The notes beneath the pieces are model-generated. The model was not told where the DNA came from. It searched no databases and saw only the letters and a program-made list of their open reading frames with translations. Shown here piece after piece: positions 35,882-44,495 of a stretch of 52,440 bases of DNA. A program made the translations under genes and the position numbers. Where the stretch lies: assembly GCA_902500805.1 (NCBI GenBank), contig CABVSA010000018.1:1-52440 (forward strand), given 5' to 3'. Each line of letters begins with the position of its first letter. Positions within the stretch are counted from its first letter, which is position 1. Source of the DNA: an uncultured Nitrospira sp. (GTDB lineage: Bacteria > Nitrospirota > Nitrospiria > Nitrospirales > Nitrospiraceae).

Positions 35882-37093
35882 CTATAAACTAGAGACCTCT
35901 TGCGGAGCTACGTGGCAATGTGTCTTGTACGGTGCAATCACAAAATCGTAATACCGGCGCGGATCCCCAGTTTTTCCAGCCTCTGCCGCTTTGATGATGT
36001 TATACATTTCTCGGGAAGTGACGTAGTGCAATCGGTACCGGCCTTCACGATACCGCCCCTCTAACTCCTCATACATGACATCGGCAGCCTCACCCAGCAC
36101 GGCATCGCGGCTCCGATCTTCAGCTCCATGACAGGACACTTTGACAAAGACCCATTCAGGCCGTCCCTTCACATGGATGTGCGTGTCTACCCAGAGACGC
36201 ACACGACCACGGGTCGGAGGATTCGACCCCTGAATCTCTCCGTTCTCGATTCGAGGAATGAGCCCCCATTTCCGGCTGGACCAATTGAATGTCAATGGGC
36301 CAGGCACAATCATGAGATCACCGGAACTCGCGCCATTCAGAACGACTTCCTCGCCACGATCAAACGATTTGGCCATACGGGAATCATCCGTGGCATAAAA
36401 TATCGTATTCACCATGGATGACTGGCTTTCACACGGGGCCGTCGGCAGACTAAAGTCTGCATAGCATCCGGTTTCCCGCAACACAGTGAGTTCCCCATTG
36501 ACCCCACAATATTGAGGATCATGTCGAGAATTATCCAGAGCCATGTTGCCATGAATAAATGCATAGACAGGTCGGCCCTGTCCCCACTGCGCCCGCAACG
36601 CTCCGTGTTGACCGAATAATTGAACCGCGTGGTTGATTTTTCTCGCCAGTGTCTCTTCAGTGTCATACCCATGGTGCAGATGCAGTTCAATCTCGCCGAA
36701 CCCCTGGCTGCATAAATCCGCCAAGTTATCCAGATACTCGCGGTGATAGGCTTCACCTGGGTAAAACCATGTATGCTGTATGGGGCGGCCATGGGAATCC
36801 CGATGCCGGCTGGCAAGAGCAGGATACCGACTCAACCAATCATGCATACGATCACGTTCCACTTCGGACGTTGACCCAGCCGAGATTGGCTCAAAATGAT
36901 CCACCATACAGAATAGGACATGAATCAGGGGTTGACGCTCTGCCTCCCGTCGTGCTCGCCATCCTGCCAGGCGTTGCGTGCAATAAGAACCGATCCAGAG
37001 ATGCACATGCTTCTGCCGTACGTCCCGGATAATGAGTCCGATGCCCACAACTCCAATGCCAAACAGAAGACTGACGATGACCATCAGGCTCAT
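35882..37093 (-). CDS. Polysaccharide-deacetylase-like barrel protein, membrane-anchored, function uncertain
   Basis: A 403-residue protein with one N-terminal helix (MSLMVIVSLLFGIGVVGIGLII) that probably anchors it with the rest outside or in the cytoplasm. The body has blocks FCMVDHFEPISAG, FYPGEAYHREYLDNLADLC, EIELHLHHGYDT, VYAFIHGNMALDNS. An Asp-His pair, an H-x-HH cluster and a downstream His-Gly fit a metal-dependent glycoside hydrolase/deacetylase barrel such as carbohydrate esterase 4, but the usual TFDDG motif is absent. I do not recognise the exact family. It starts by ATGA overlap with the FemAB-like gene, so it belongs to the translationally coupled block. A role in removing acetyl groups from the EPS is only an inference. 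Confidence 0.6.
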   Translation of the reverse strand: MSLMVIVSLLFGIGVVGIGLIIRDVRQKHVHLWIGSYCTQRLAGWRARREAERQPLIHVLFCMVDHFEPISAGSTSEVERDRMHDWLSRYPALASRHRDSHGRPIQHTWFYPGEAYHREYLDNLADLCSQGFGEIELHLHHGYDTEETLARKINHAVQLFGQHGALRAQWGQGRPVYAFIHGNMALDNSRHDPQYCGVNGELTVLRETGCYADFSLPTAPCESQSSMVNTIFYATDDSRMAKSFDRGEEVVLNGASSGDLMIVPGPLTFNWSSRKWGLIPRIENGEIQGSNPPTRGRVRLWVDTHIHVKGRPEWVFVKVSCHGAEDRSRDAVLGEAADVMYEELEGRYREGRYRLHYVTSREMYNIIKAAEAGKTGDPRRYYDFVIAPYKTHCHVAPQEVSSL

Positions 37094-38982
37094 TCGAGTA
37101 ATCCCTGTTCTATCCGGCTGCTACGTTCTTGACCGCAGTCATGCCTCTGTATGGCATCCTTCCGCTTCCACCGTCCCAGTCGAACCAACCGATGCGTTTC
37201 ACGAAGTGCAAATCCCGCCTTAAGAATCCCCGATCGCGAGGTGACGTTTCGACGTTCACAGACAATCACCGCCATGGTTGCTCCGTTGGAAAATTCTTGG
37301 TTCAGAATTTTCGCAAGATTCGCTTGGTACAATTTCCGCCCGCGAAACGCTTCGCAGGTGTAAAACTGATACAGCGAGACCGTCCGCTCCGGCACGATGA
37401 TCTCCGATTCAGTCTCCGGCATTGCCACGACTCCCATCGGCCTGAACGACCACCCAAACTGCGCAAGTTTTCCGTCTACCATGACCGTGTGCAGGGTCCG
37501 CCCTTGACCGATCTGCCGAACCGCATCTTGAACATAGAACGCTCGGTCACGACGCTCCGGTCCATCCAATGTAAGGAAATCGGCTAATTGATTGGTATGG
37601 AACAGGACCATCGACTCTTCTAAGTCTGGCCCCTTATTGGACTGGAACCCCTCAGGGGATACCGCATAGACGTCGGCACAATAGTTCCAATAGAGGAGCT
37701 TCGTTGCCCGCTCTACTATGAACCGTCGCATTCGACGCCACGTTGACTGTCGATATCGCGTTCGATACCACGCAATATGCTCTGCATATCCTTTGAATGT
37801 TCCCCAAATATCTGTTTTGGGAGCGAGGACTCTGAGCGCCTCTTTGAGTCGGTCCACCACAACTCCACGCGTTCTGGCTCCCCAATAACTCGCCTGCCCC
37901 TGGTGGAGATACACTGTCGGTAATTGCACACATCGATTCCCGATCCGTCCCTTGAAGGCAGCAGAACCAATGGTTAAGTCCACTTCAGCAAGTTGCTCGC
38001 GATGACATAACTTCACCAATTCAATGATGTGCAGCATGCCTGGAGAATGTTTTGTTTCCAGAATGTCGAAAGATGGGGCACCATAGTACAGGACTTTGCG
38101 GAAGATAAAGCAGAAGGCAAATGCCAGCGGTTTGCCTCCGGTCCACAAACACGAAAAGTGAATAGCCGAAGAGCCACTGGCAAAAAGTTCCCCATATAGC
38201 CGCTGTTTTCGAGGGTCTTCAAAGGCCTCTACCCGATCGGAACCGACCTGCCGTAAGCCATGCTGTGCAAAATATTCCGCTCGGAGCCTAGCCCAATCCG
38301 CTGCTGTATCGACGATCTGCAAATCCAACCCATCACGCCGTTGATAGTAGGCAAAGGCCTGGCGTATGGTTTTCTTCTTGTGCAATTCCTCGATCTGCTG
38401 AGCGCAGTGCTGTCCATACTCGAACCGATAACACGGATGGACCACTTGCACGGTTCCGTGTCCTGCATGCCGTCGTGCCCAGGCCTTCACAAGCGCCGAA
38501 GTCGGAGAGTCCGGTTGTGTCTGGCCGAACGCGATGGGATGCCCTCCTGCGTACGCCTGCATCCGTGGAATGATCAAGTCGAGAACTGCGGCACGATCGG
38601 CCCACGCACTGACGACATCCCGGTAATCGGCCATTCCGGCTCCAGCAAAGATCAACCGTTGGTCTATCCTCGCCTGGGCACATGGCGCAATACCGCGAAG
38701 CCGATTCCCGCTCCACACGGTTAGCACGACAGGCTCATACTCATCTTGATAGCAGCGATACCAGGTCAGGCACCACAAGGGCGTCTGATAAAATGAGGCG
38801 GTCTGATCTCTTTCCAATAATTCTACCCACCGCAATTCCAGGTGATCCTGAACCATGGCAGCCTGGAGTGCCTCCCATCCGATGATCTCTCGGACAGTCA
38901 TCACCTCGTCCGCCCCCAAGGCTCCCAGCGGTGGGACGGACAGTTCAACTGTGTCCTGAAGTTCGGCGGCTACTCCGTTCAT
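37090..38982 (-). CDS. FemAB/CelD-like acyltransferase with C-terminal GNAT domain
   Basis: A 630-residue cytoplasmic protein. Residues about 30-385 resemble CelD/FemAB-type proteins (FYQTPLWCLTWYRCY, EELHKKKTIRQAFAYYQR, HFSCLWTGGKPLAFAF, ILETKHSPGMLHIIELVK, DLTIGSAAFKGRIGN), the fold seen in exosortase-associated FemAB proteins. Residues about 450-630 look like a second GNAT domain (LYQFYTCEAFRGRKLYQANLAKIL with the acetyl-CoA loop, then VCERRNVTSRSGILKAGF). It may transfer acetyl or amino-acyl groups to the polymer precursor; substrate unknown. Both ends carry ATGA overlaps with neighbouring genes. The fusion is larger than the single-domain FemAB proteins usually found in these loci (about 350 residues). 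Confidence 0.7.
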   Translation of the reverse strand: MNGVAAELQDTVELSVPPLGALGADEVMTVREIIGWEALQAAMVQDHLELRWVELLERDQTASFYQTPLWCLTWYRCYQDEYEPVVLTVWSGNRLRGIAPCAQARIDQRLIFAGAGMADYRDVVSAWADRAAVLDLIIPRMQAYAGGHPIAFGQTQPDSPTSALVKAWARRHAGHGTVQVVHPCYRFEYGQHCAQQIEELHKKKTIRQAFAYYQRRDGLDLQIVDTAADWARLRAEYFAQHGLRQVGSDRVEAFEDPRKQRLYGELFASGSSAIHFSCLWTGGKPLAFAFCFIFRKVLYYGAPSFDILETKHSPGMLHIIELVKLCHREQLAEVDLTIGSAAFKGRIGNRCVQLPTVYLHQGQASYWGARTRGVVVDRLKEALRVLAPKTDIWGTFKGYAEHIAWYRTRYRQSTWRRMRRFIVERATKLLYWNYCADVYAVSPEGFQSNKGPDLEESMVLFHTNQLADFLTLDGPERRDRAFYVQDAVRQIGQGRTLHTVMVDGKLAQFGWSFRPMGVVAMPETESEIIVPERTVSLYQFYTCEAFRGRKLYQANLAKILNQEFSNGATMAVIVCERRNVTSRSGILKAGFALRETHRLVRLGRWKRKDAIQRHDCGQERSSRIEQGLLE

Positions 38983-39878
38983 ACGCCCGTTTTCTTGCCG
39001 AAGATTCGAAATAGCCGATCGCGTTCAGACCAGAGAATCGCAATCCCTAGTCGCTGGAGAATTTTGGCCATCCCACCCGACGTCTGGTACAGTTCCTGAT
39101 ACAGACCATGGCGGCTTGGAACTTTGAGTTGCACGCCGAACAACGCAAATATGACGCCATTCAGCAAGCAAAACCCATTCAGGATCACGCGTTTCCACTG
39201 GTGTCGCTCATCCCATAATAAACGGAGATAAAACCGGACAGAATGTACTTGAAGGAATACCTTACTGCCTGGCGCCATGATACGCCCCAACTCCGCCAAG
39301 GATGCCCGTTGATCCACATACGGTAGAGACAATCGAGAAGACACGTGGGTCACCGCCCCATCTCGAATGGGCAACGCAGACAGGTCGGCCTGGATCAACA
39401 AACAATGAGGTCGATGCCCGCCCAATGCAGCATCCGCAGCGACGAGTGATGACCGATCGATATCGATCCCGATCATCCATTGAGGCGGAGTAGACAACTC
39501 AGACGCCTTAAGGAGCGCTGGGCCGGCTCCGCAACCCAAATCCAGAAAGACCGAATCCCCCTGACACTCAAGTCGGCTGAACATAAGATCAAGCTCATCA
39601 TCAGCCTCACACTGGGCCAGATACGTCCCCACTTGACGACCGCTTTCAGTGAGCGTCCACACTCCCTCTTTAGAAGCAGCCACAAGACCAGCCTCAGCCA
39701 GTCGCTCATAATAAGGTTCTACTGGTGATTGGCTCTTAAGCGCTTCCGGATAGACCAGGCCGCCAGTTCCGTGCAACAGCGCCAAAACTGCCTGTTTCAG
39801 TGACCGTTTACTATGCACAAGCCGCAGGGCATCGCCGAGGGACGCCAAGGATGATGGGTGTTCAGGGTGAGCCCTCAT
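38979..39878 (-). CDS. SAM-dependent methyltransferase with N-terminal helical/winged-helix-like part
   Basis: A 299-residue protein. Residues about 1-110 form a helical region with a winged-helix look (YPEALKSQSPVEPYYERLAEAGLVAASKEGVWTLTESGRQVG), followed by a Rossmann methyltransferase: VFLDLGCGAGPALLKAS (motif I) near 130 and IGIDIDRSSLVAADAAL. The winged-helix plus methyltransferase arrangement is known in O-methyltransferases that dimerise through the N-terminus. ATG 39878 overlaps the previous stop as ATGA; the longer frame to 39941 is a shadow. Probably methylates an EPS sugar, but another small-molecule substrate is possible. Confidence 0.75.
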   Translation of the reverse strand: MRAHPEHPSSLASLGDALRLVHSKRSLKQAVLALLHGTGGLVYPEALKSQSPVEPYYERLAEAGLVAASKEGVWTLTESGRQVGTYLAQCEADDELDLMFSRLECQGDSVFLDLGCGAGPALLKASELSTPPQWMIGIDIDRSSLVAADAALGGHRPHCLLIQADLSALPIRDGAVTHVSSRLSLPYVDQRASLAELGRIMAPGSKVFLQVHSVRFYLRLLWDERHQWKRVILNGFCLLNGVIFALFGVQLKVPSRHGLYQELYQTSGGMAKILQRLGIAILWSERDRLFRIFGKKTGV

Positions 39879-41323
39879 GAGACCGGTCCTCCACACAATC
39901 GTCCCAAGTGTTCCACATAGCTTGCGCCAAGCGCCTCCCACGAATACGTCAACCGCCTATCAGTCATCTCCGTAAACCCCGCCGAACCATAGGCCCGAGT
40001 GGCCCGATACGACCGGATAATCGCTTGAGCCATTCGCTCGACATCACCGGGTTCAACAACCTCCCCACACTGTGCATCCCGAATTAAGTCTGCGGTGGCA
40101 CTCTTTTCTTCCGTCTCAGCCAAGATCCATCGTCCTGCGGCAAGGTACTCGTAGGCCTTGCCTGGAATCTGCAATGGCTGCTCATTCGCCAACAACAGGA
40201 GCACATGAGCCTCCTGCATGGCCTTGAGTGCCTGTTTTCTTGGTAAGAGATCCACAATTTCTATCAGACCTGACAACCCGGATTCTTTGATCATCTCCTC
40301 CACAGATCGCCCACCGGCAGACCGGCAGATCCCAATAAACCGCACATGCAAGTCAGTTTTTTCAATCGCTCCCCCCTTCACCACTTGTTGGAGGGCCAGC
40401 AGCAACGTTTGGGGACTCCTGGTATAGTTGAACCCCCCCACATACGTGATGGTAAACCGTTCCCCCTGAACGACAGAGCCAAGCGACTTGAACTCGCCCT
40501 CATCAAAACCATTGGGCATCGTTACCCACTTGTTCTTTGGCTCATTAGGATATCGCTGTTGAAACATCTTGCTCATCGACTCCGTCACACAGAACACACG
40601 ATCTGCATGTCGGATGACCGATGCTTCCAACCACTGATCACACCGATCCGCAAACGCACTTCTCATGGACAAGTCTTTTTGGAGATTTCCCACCCAAGGA
40701 TCTCGGAATTCTGCAACCCAGCGAACCGGACAGACCAGACAGAGACACAAACCAACAAGGTGGGCTGAAAACGGAGGCCCCGTCGTAATCACACAGGGGA
40801 TGTGCTGACGCTGGATCAATCGACGACCTCTCCAGACAGCAAACGGCAACCACCCCAGTTGCTCGTCTGGTATATTCAACATCGACACGAGCACTTGCCG
40901 AATACGACTCGCAATAGATCGCACACCTGTTCGAGAATTAGTCCGGGTTGTAGAGTCGCCTCCCCGGCTCACATGCGCACAAGCTGCCGACCGTGAAGCA
41001 CCCGGCAGCCATTTCTTAGCCGCCCGATACAGTTCCAATGGATGAGGAATACAGGAAGTCCTAGCGACCTGAGCCAATGCAGGCTCATTGTCATCCTGTT
41101 GTTGACGATACCGATAGTATCTGGCTTGGACGGTAAGAATCGTGGTCTGCCAACCAAGAGTTCTCGTTGCACGCACAATATTCACAGGGCGTACTGCTCC
41201 GACACAGGCATCCGGCGGCCAACTGTGGGTGACCATCAGAACCTTCTGAACCATACCTAGGTCAGTCCGTACCGTTTCTGTTGATAGTGGAGAGCTTGGG
41301 CATGAAGCCCCTCCGCCCGTCAT
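39875..41323 (-). CDS. GT4-like glycosyltransferase
   Basis: A 482-residue GT-B enzyme. LMVTHSWPPDACVGAVRPVNIV is the N-terminal site; WVAEFRDPWVGNLQ and VFCVTESMSKMFQQRYP are landmarks of the WcaI/GT4-like group; EAHVLLLLANEQPLQIPGKAYEYLAAGRWILA is the donor region. The ATG at 41323 overlaps the upstream stop as ATGA, which argues for it; ATG 41254 (MVQKVLMVTH) would be the classic fold start and would remove 23 residues. Residues 80-150 include an Arg/Ser-rich insert unlike the core fold. Substrate unknown. Confidence 0.8.
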   Translation of the reverse strand: MTGGGASCPSSPLSTETVRTDLGMVQKVLMVTHSWPPDACVGAVRPVNIVRATRTLGWQTTILTVQARYYRYRQQQDDNEPALAQVARTSCIPHPLELYRAAKKWLPGASRSAACAHVSRGGDSTTRTNSRTGVRSIASRIRQVLVSMLNIPDEQLGWLPFAVWRGRRLIQRQHIPCVITTGPPFSAHLVGLCLCLVCPVRWVAEFRDPWVGNLQKDLSMRSAFADRCDQWLEASVIRHADRVFCVTESMSKMFQQRYPNEPKNKWVTMPNGFDEGEFKSLGSVVQGERFTITYVGGFNYTRSPQTLLLALQQVVKGGAIEKTDLHVRFIGICRSAGGRSVEEMIKESGLSGLIEIVDLLPRKQALKAMQEAHVLLLLANEQPLQIPGKAYEYLAAGRWILAETEEKSATADLIRDAQCGEVVEPGDVERMAQAIIRSYRATRAYGSAGFTEMTDRRLTYSWEALGASYVEHLGRLCGGPVS

Positions 41324-42861
41324 GAGACGTGGGAGACGCGCTTTGCGCGGCGTATGACGGCCTCAAGTTGCAGCAGGTAGATGGCCGGAGGCGCCAACCA
41401 CAGCATCGCCGAAGCGTACGTCCGATCAATTAGGCACCGCACTGCCCTCGGTACCATGTATGAAAACGACACCAATGATGATCGCCACTGACGATAACAA
41501 TACCGTAGGAACTCATGAGACAATCGGACGAGTTCCTTGTCATCATTTTCCCGAAACTTTGGTTTGTATGCATAGGGAATGGCACCTGCTGCTGGGAAGG
41601 CCCTCGTGATCGTGTCATTGTGAAACGTATGGTCAAGCACCATAGTGGCCGGCAAACTGGCCAGGTGTTGATAGACTCCATAGTCACAGAAAGGACTCAG
41701 GACAACATCGAACCCTCTCAACAATCGATACGGGCTTAGCGATACCTCTCTTCGGCTCCGATTCCAATAGTAGAACGAACTGACCGGGTTGGGTGCACTC
41801 CCGTGTTGCTCAAGCTCCTCAAGCAGCCGTTTCACGGCCAGCTCACGAGACCATTGTCGGCGCACGTCCTCGTTCAGGAAGCGCATGGTCACATCCGAAC
41901 CTAAGAGATCTTCCCCTAACGCTCGCCACTTTCCCGTACGACACAGATGCAGACGTTCCTCCGTCAATGCGAATCCGTCGCAAAACAGGCTCCCCCCTAA
42001 CCCATCGTAGACGACCTCCACCTTGTCTCTCAGATAGTCAGCCACGGAGAAGAACCAGGCGTGCTCATCACTACAAAAATTGGTCAAGACATTCTTCTTG
42101 AGTTCCAGCAGAAAGGGCGACTCCGTTTGAGACACAATGACATGAGGAACGCCCACAAGGCTGGCCAACTGTGCCGCAATCTCAGCCTCATTGCTATGGT
42201 TGTACAAGTACTCGCCGACCGTGACGCATACGGCGGGAGGGTGCCCTGCTTCACAGAGTTCCAACAAAATATGGCGTGAGTCCCGCCCCCCGCTCAAGGT
42301 TACGGCTGCCTTTCCCTCAGGAATTCGCCTTCGAACCGCGTCTCGGAAAAATGACACATACCCATCGATGGCTGCCGATCTTGAGATTCTTGCCTCAACA
42401 CCAATGCTGCGTTGACCACGAACCGATAACCGATTGTCCTTCCATTCCAAGGCCGCATTGGGTGGCAAGGCACGAATGGCTTGGAATGGTGTGTCTTCGC
42501 CAACAAAATTCCCAAGCCTGAAAAAGACCGCTAATGCAGCCGCATCAAGGTCTGCCGGCGCTCCTAGGAGAAGGAGCCGTGGAATAGAAGGAGAAACTGC
42601 AATGGTGTTATCCCATAGGGCGTAGTAGCAGGGATACATGCCGCTGACATCATTTCGAACGACGAGTGTCTTTCCATCCCATTCCCACTCGACAAATACC
42701 CCGTCCTGCCCTGGAGATCCTGGGGTGTTGATCTTATGACCAAGCATCGCTCGGGATAGGCCCAGACATACCGACCGGCCGTCTTGGACGCGTGCCAGAC
42801 AGTAGGGCTCTTCATCGATCTGCAGAAGTTCACATTGTGTGAGTTGATGTTGCGTTAGCAT
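41320..42861 (-). CDS. Asparagine-synthase-like protein without glutaminase cysteine
   Basis: A 513-residue paralog of the AsnB family. It lacks the N-terminal Met-Cys, and starts MLTQHQLTQCELLQIDEEPY, so the Ntn glutaminase cannot work; the following beta sandwich still shows family landmarks (DVSGMYPCYYALWDNTIAVSPSIPRLL, PFQAIRALPPNAALEWKDNRL). The PP-loop survives as TLSGGRDSRH, with Arg where Ile/Val is usual. It could use free ammonia, another amine or catalyse amide formation on a peptide or sugar, as lasso-peptide-cyclase homologs do. Function is unknown. It opens the chain of ATGA overlaps running down to the deacetylase-like gene. Confidence 0.75.
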   Translation of the reverse strand: MLTQHQLTQCELLQIDEEPYCLARVQDGRSVCLGLSRAMLGHKINTPGSPGQDGVFVEWEWDGKTLVVRNDVSGMYPCYYALWDNTIAVSPSIPRLLLLGAPADLDAAALAVFFRLGNFVGEDTPFQAIRALPPNAALEWKDNRLSVRGQRSIGVEARISRSAAIDGYVSFFRDAVRRRIPEGKAAVTLSGGRDSRHILLELCEAGHPPAVCVTVGEYLYNHSNEAEIAAQLASLVGVPHVIVSQTESPFLLELKKNVLTNFCSDEHAWFFSVADYLRDKVEVVYDGLGGSLFCDGFALTEERLHLCRTGKWRALGEDLLGSDVTMRFLNEDVRRQWSRELAVKRLLEELEQHGSAPNPVSSFYYWNRSRREVSLSPYRLLRGFDVVLSPFCDYGVYQHLASLPATMVLDHTFHNDTITRAFPAAGAIPYAYKPKFRENDDKELVRLSHEFLRYCYRQWRSSLVSFSYMVPRAVRCLIDRTYASAMLWLAPPAIYLLQLEAVIRRAKRVSHVS

Positions 42862-42965
42862 TCACGACCGCTTTTCATCATGTCCGCACACCGTAATCGA
42901 CTTCCCATTTTGCAGGTCAGGTATCATCCTAGCTCTGTTCACATGCACAGAATCTCTGGCGCTTG

Positions 42966-44447
42966 CTAGATAGGATTTGGGCGTGGAGTCAGTCCCGGCT
43001 TGTATCCCAAAACCCAGCATGCAATCTCAGTTAATTCCTCAAATACTTGTGGTCCATACACTCTTAGCACGGCAATATAGATACCCATCCCCATGAGGAC
43101 AATGAGCAACATCTGTATCCAAGCTGATACAGGGCTCATCGCGAGTATCTGCTGCATCAACGCGGCGACTGCCGTCATGACTCCCACCGCAAGCGTTTGG
43201 GGCCAGAGATGCCGTCCGAATTCCCGCCAAGACACTCCCAGCTCTTTCAAGGCCCACTTCGTCAGCCACAGCAACTGCAACGGATAGAGCAGGACCCATA
43301 CGAGCGACACTCCAATCCCTGCAGCGACATAGGCCCCAACCAGAAATCCCAACGGCATAATGACTAATTGAGCTGTGGTATAGGCCAGTTGCAGGTCGAG
43401 CCGCCGCTTCACCATCAAGGGCGGAAACAACAGGGTGGCGATCGCAGACACCATCGCGTATCCGCATAGAATTTTGAACATCGGCGTAATCGCGGCCCAC
43501 TTGGCATCCAGCACCAATGTCACAATGTACCCGGCGACCAACATCAATCCCATGCTGATGGGGAACACCACCGCGCTGACTAATCGCAGGCCTTTTAAGA
43601 AACCCGCCTGTAGTGCGTGATCATTGCCTTGCAACTCTGCCATGACCGGAAATGCGAGTTGATTGACCATCGGCGTCACCTTGCTCACGGGCAGTGTGGC
43701 CAGCTGCTTCGCCATCGCATAAAGCCCGAGTACATAGTCTCCGCCAAATCGTCCCAATACAAAAACATCAGCCTGCTGATACAACGCCCACGATAACCGC
43801 GAGCCTAACGTGGCGAGGCTGTATCGCACCATCTCCTTCAATTGTGCACCTCCCCCAAGGCGCAACCCGGGCCACCACCGCACATACCATCCCGTGACCA
43901 TCATCTGCATGAGAGGCGTGACTAATGAGCCTGCGACGAGTGCCCAGACCCCCGCCCCTTCCCAGGCTAACCCCAAGACCAACGGAAACGTTGCGGCCAT
44001 GGCAACCAACTCAGCAATCGACACCTTATCCAACAACAGTCGCTTTCGCAGAAGGCTATCAGGCACAGTCCGTAAAGCGATTAAAGGCAATGACAAACCA
44101 CTGACGCGCAGGACCGCCGTCAGCTCCGGGCTCTTAAACCAATCCGCACTCAGCGGGGCGACCACATAGAGCATGCCGTAACCGAACACTCCCAGTCCGA
44201 GCGTGATCCAGAAACATGCATTGAGATCATGATCATCAATGTCCCTAAATTGTATGATGGCGGCTCCCAGGCCCATCTCGGTTAGGAGAGACAATGTTGC
44301 CGTCCACATCCCCGCCAACGCCATTAAACCGTAGTCAGACGGGCTTAATAACCGAATCACGAGCAGGGTACTCAGGAAAGACAGCACCTGCACACCACCG
44401 CGGGTCCAGACAATCCAAAATACCGACTTCGCAATACGATCCTTCAT
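42966..44447 (-). CDS. Wzx-type lipopolysaccharide flippase
   Basis: A 493-residue membrane protein with 12-14 helices, of the polysaccharide transporter (PST/MOP) superfamily. The N-terminus VFWIVWTRGGVQVLSFLSTLLVIRLLSPSDYGLMALAGM is typical of the Wzx/RfbX group. It would flip undecaprenyl-linked repeat units from the cytoplasmic to the periplasmic side. It lies 48 bases before the sugar transferase gene and 104 bases after the AsnB-like gene. Confidence 0.88.
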   Translation of the reverse strand: MKDRIAKSVFWIVWTRGGVQVLSFLSTLLVIRLLSPSDYGLMALAGMWTATLSLLTEMGLGAAIIQFRDIDDHDLNACFWITLGLGVFGYGMLYVVAPLSADWFKSPELTAVLRVSGLSLPLIALRTVPDSLLRKRLLLDKVSIAELVAMAATFPLVLGLAWEGAGVWALVAGSLVTPLMQMMVTGWYVRWWPGLRLGGGAQLKEMVRYSLATLGSRLSWALYQQADVFVLGRFGGDYVLGLYAMAKQLATLPVSKVTPMVNQLAFPVMAELQGNDHALQAGFLKGLRLVSAVVFPISMGLMLVAGYIVTLVLDAKWAAITPMFKILCGYAMVSAIATLLFPPLMVKRRLDLQLAYTTAQLVIMPLGFLVGAYVAAGIGVSLVWVLLYPLQLLWLTKWALKELGVSWREFGRHLWPQTLAVGVMTAVAALMQQILAMSPVSAWIQMLLIVLMGMGIYIAVLRVYGPQVFEELTEIACWVLGYKPGLTPRPNPI

Positions 44448-44495
44448 GGCCTGATTGAGCCGCGCATAGTGGTTGTCCCAGACCTATCGTTTCGC

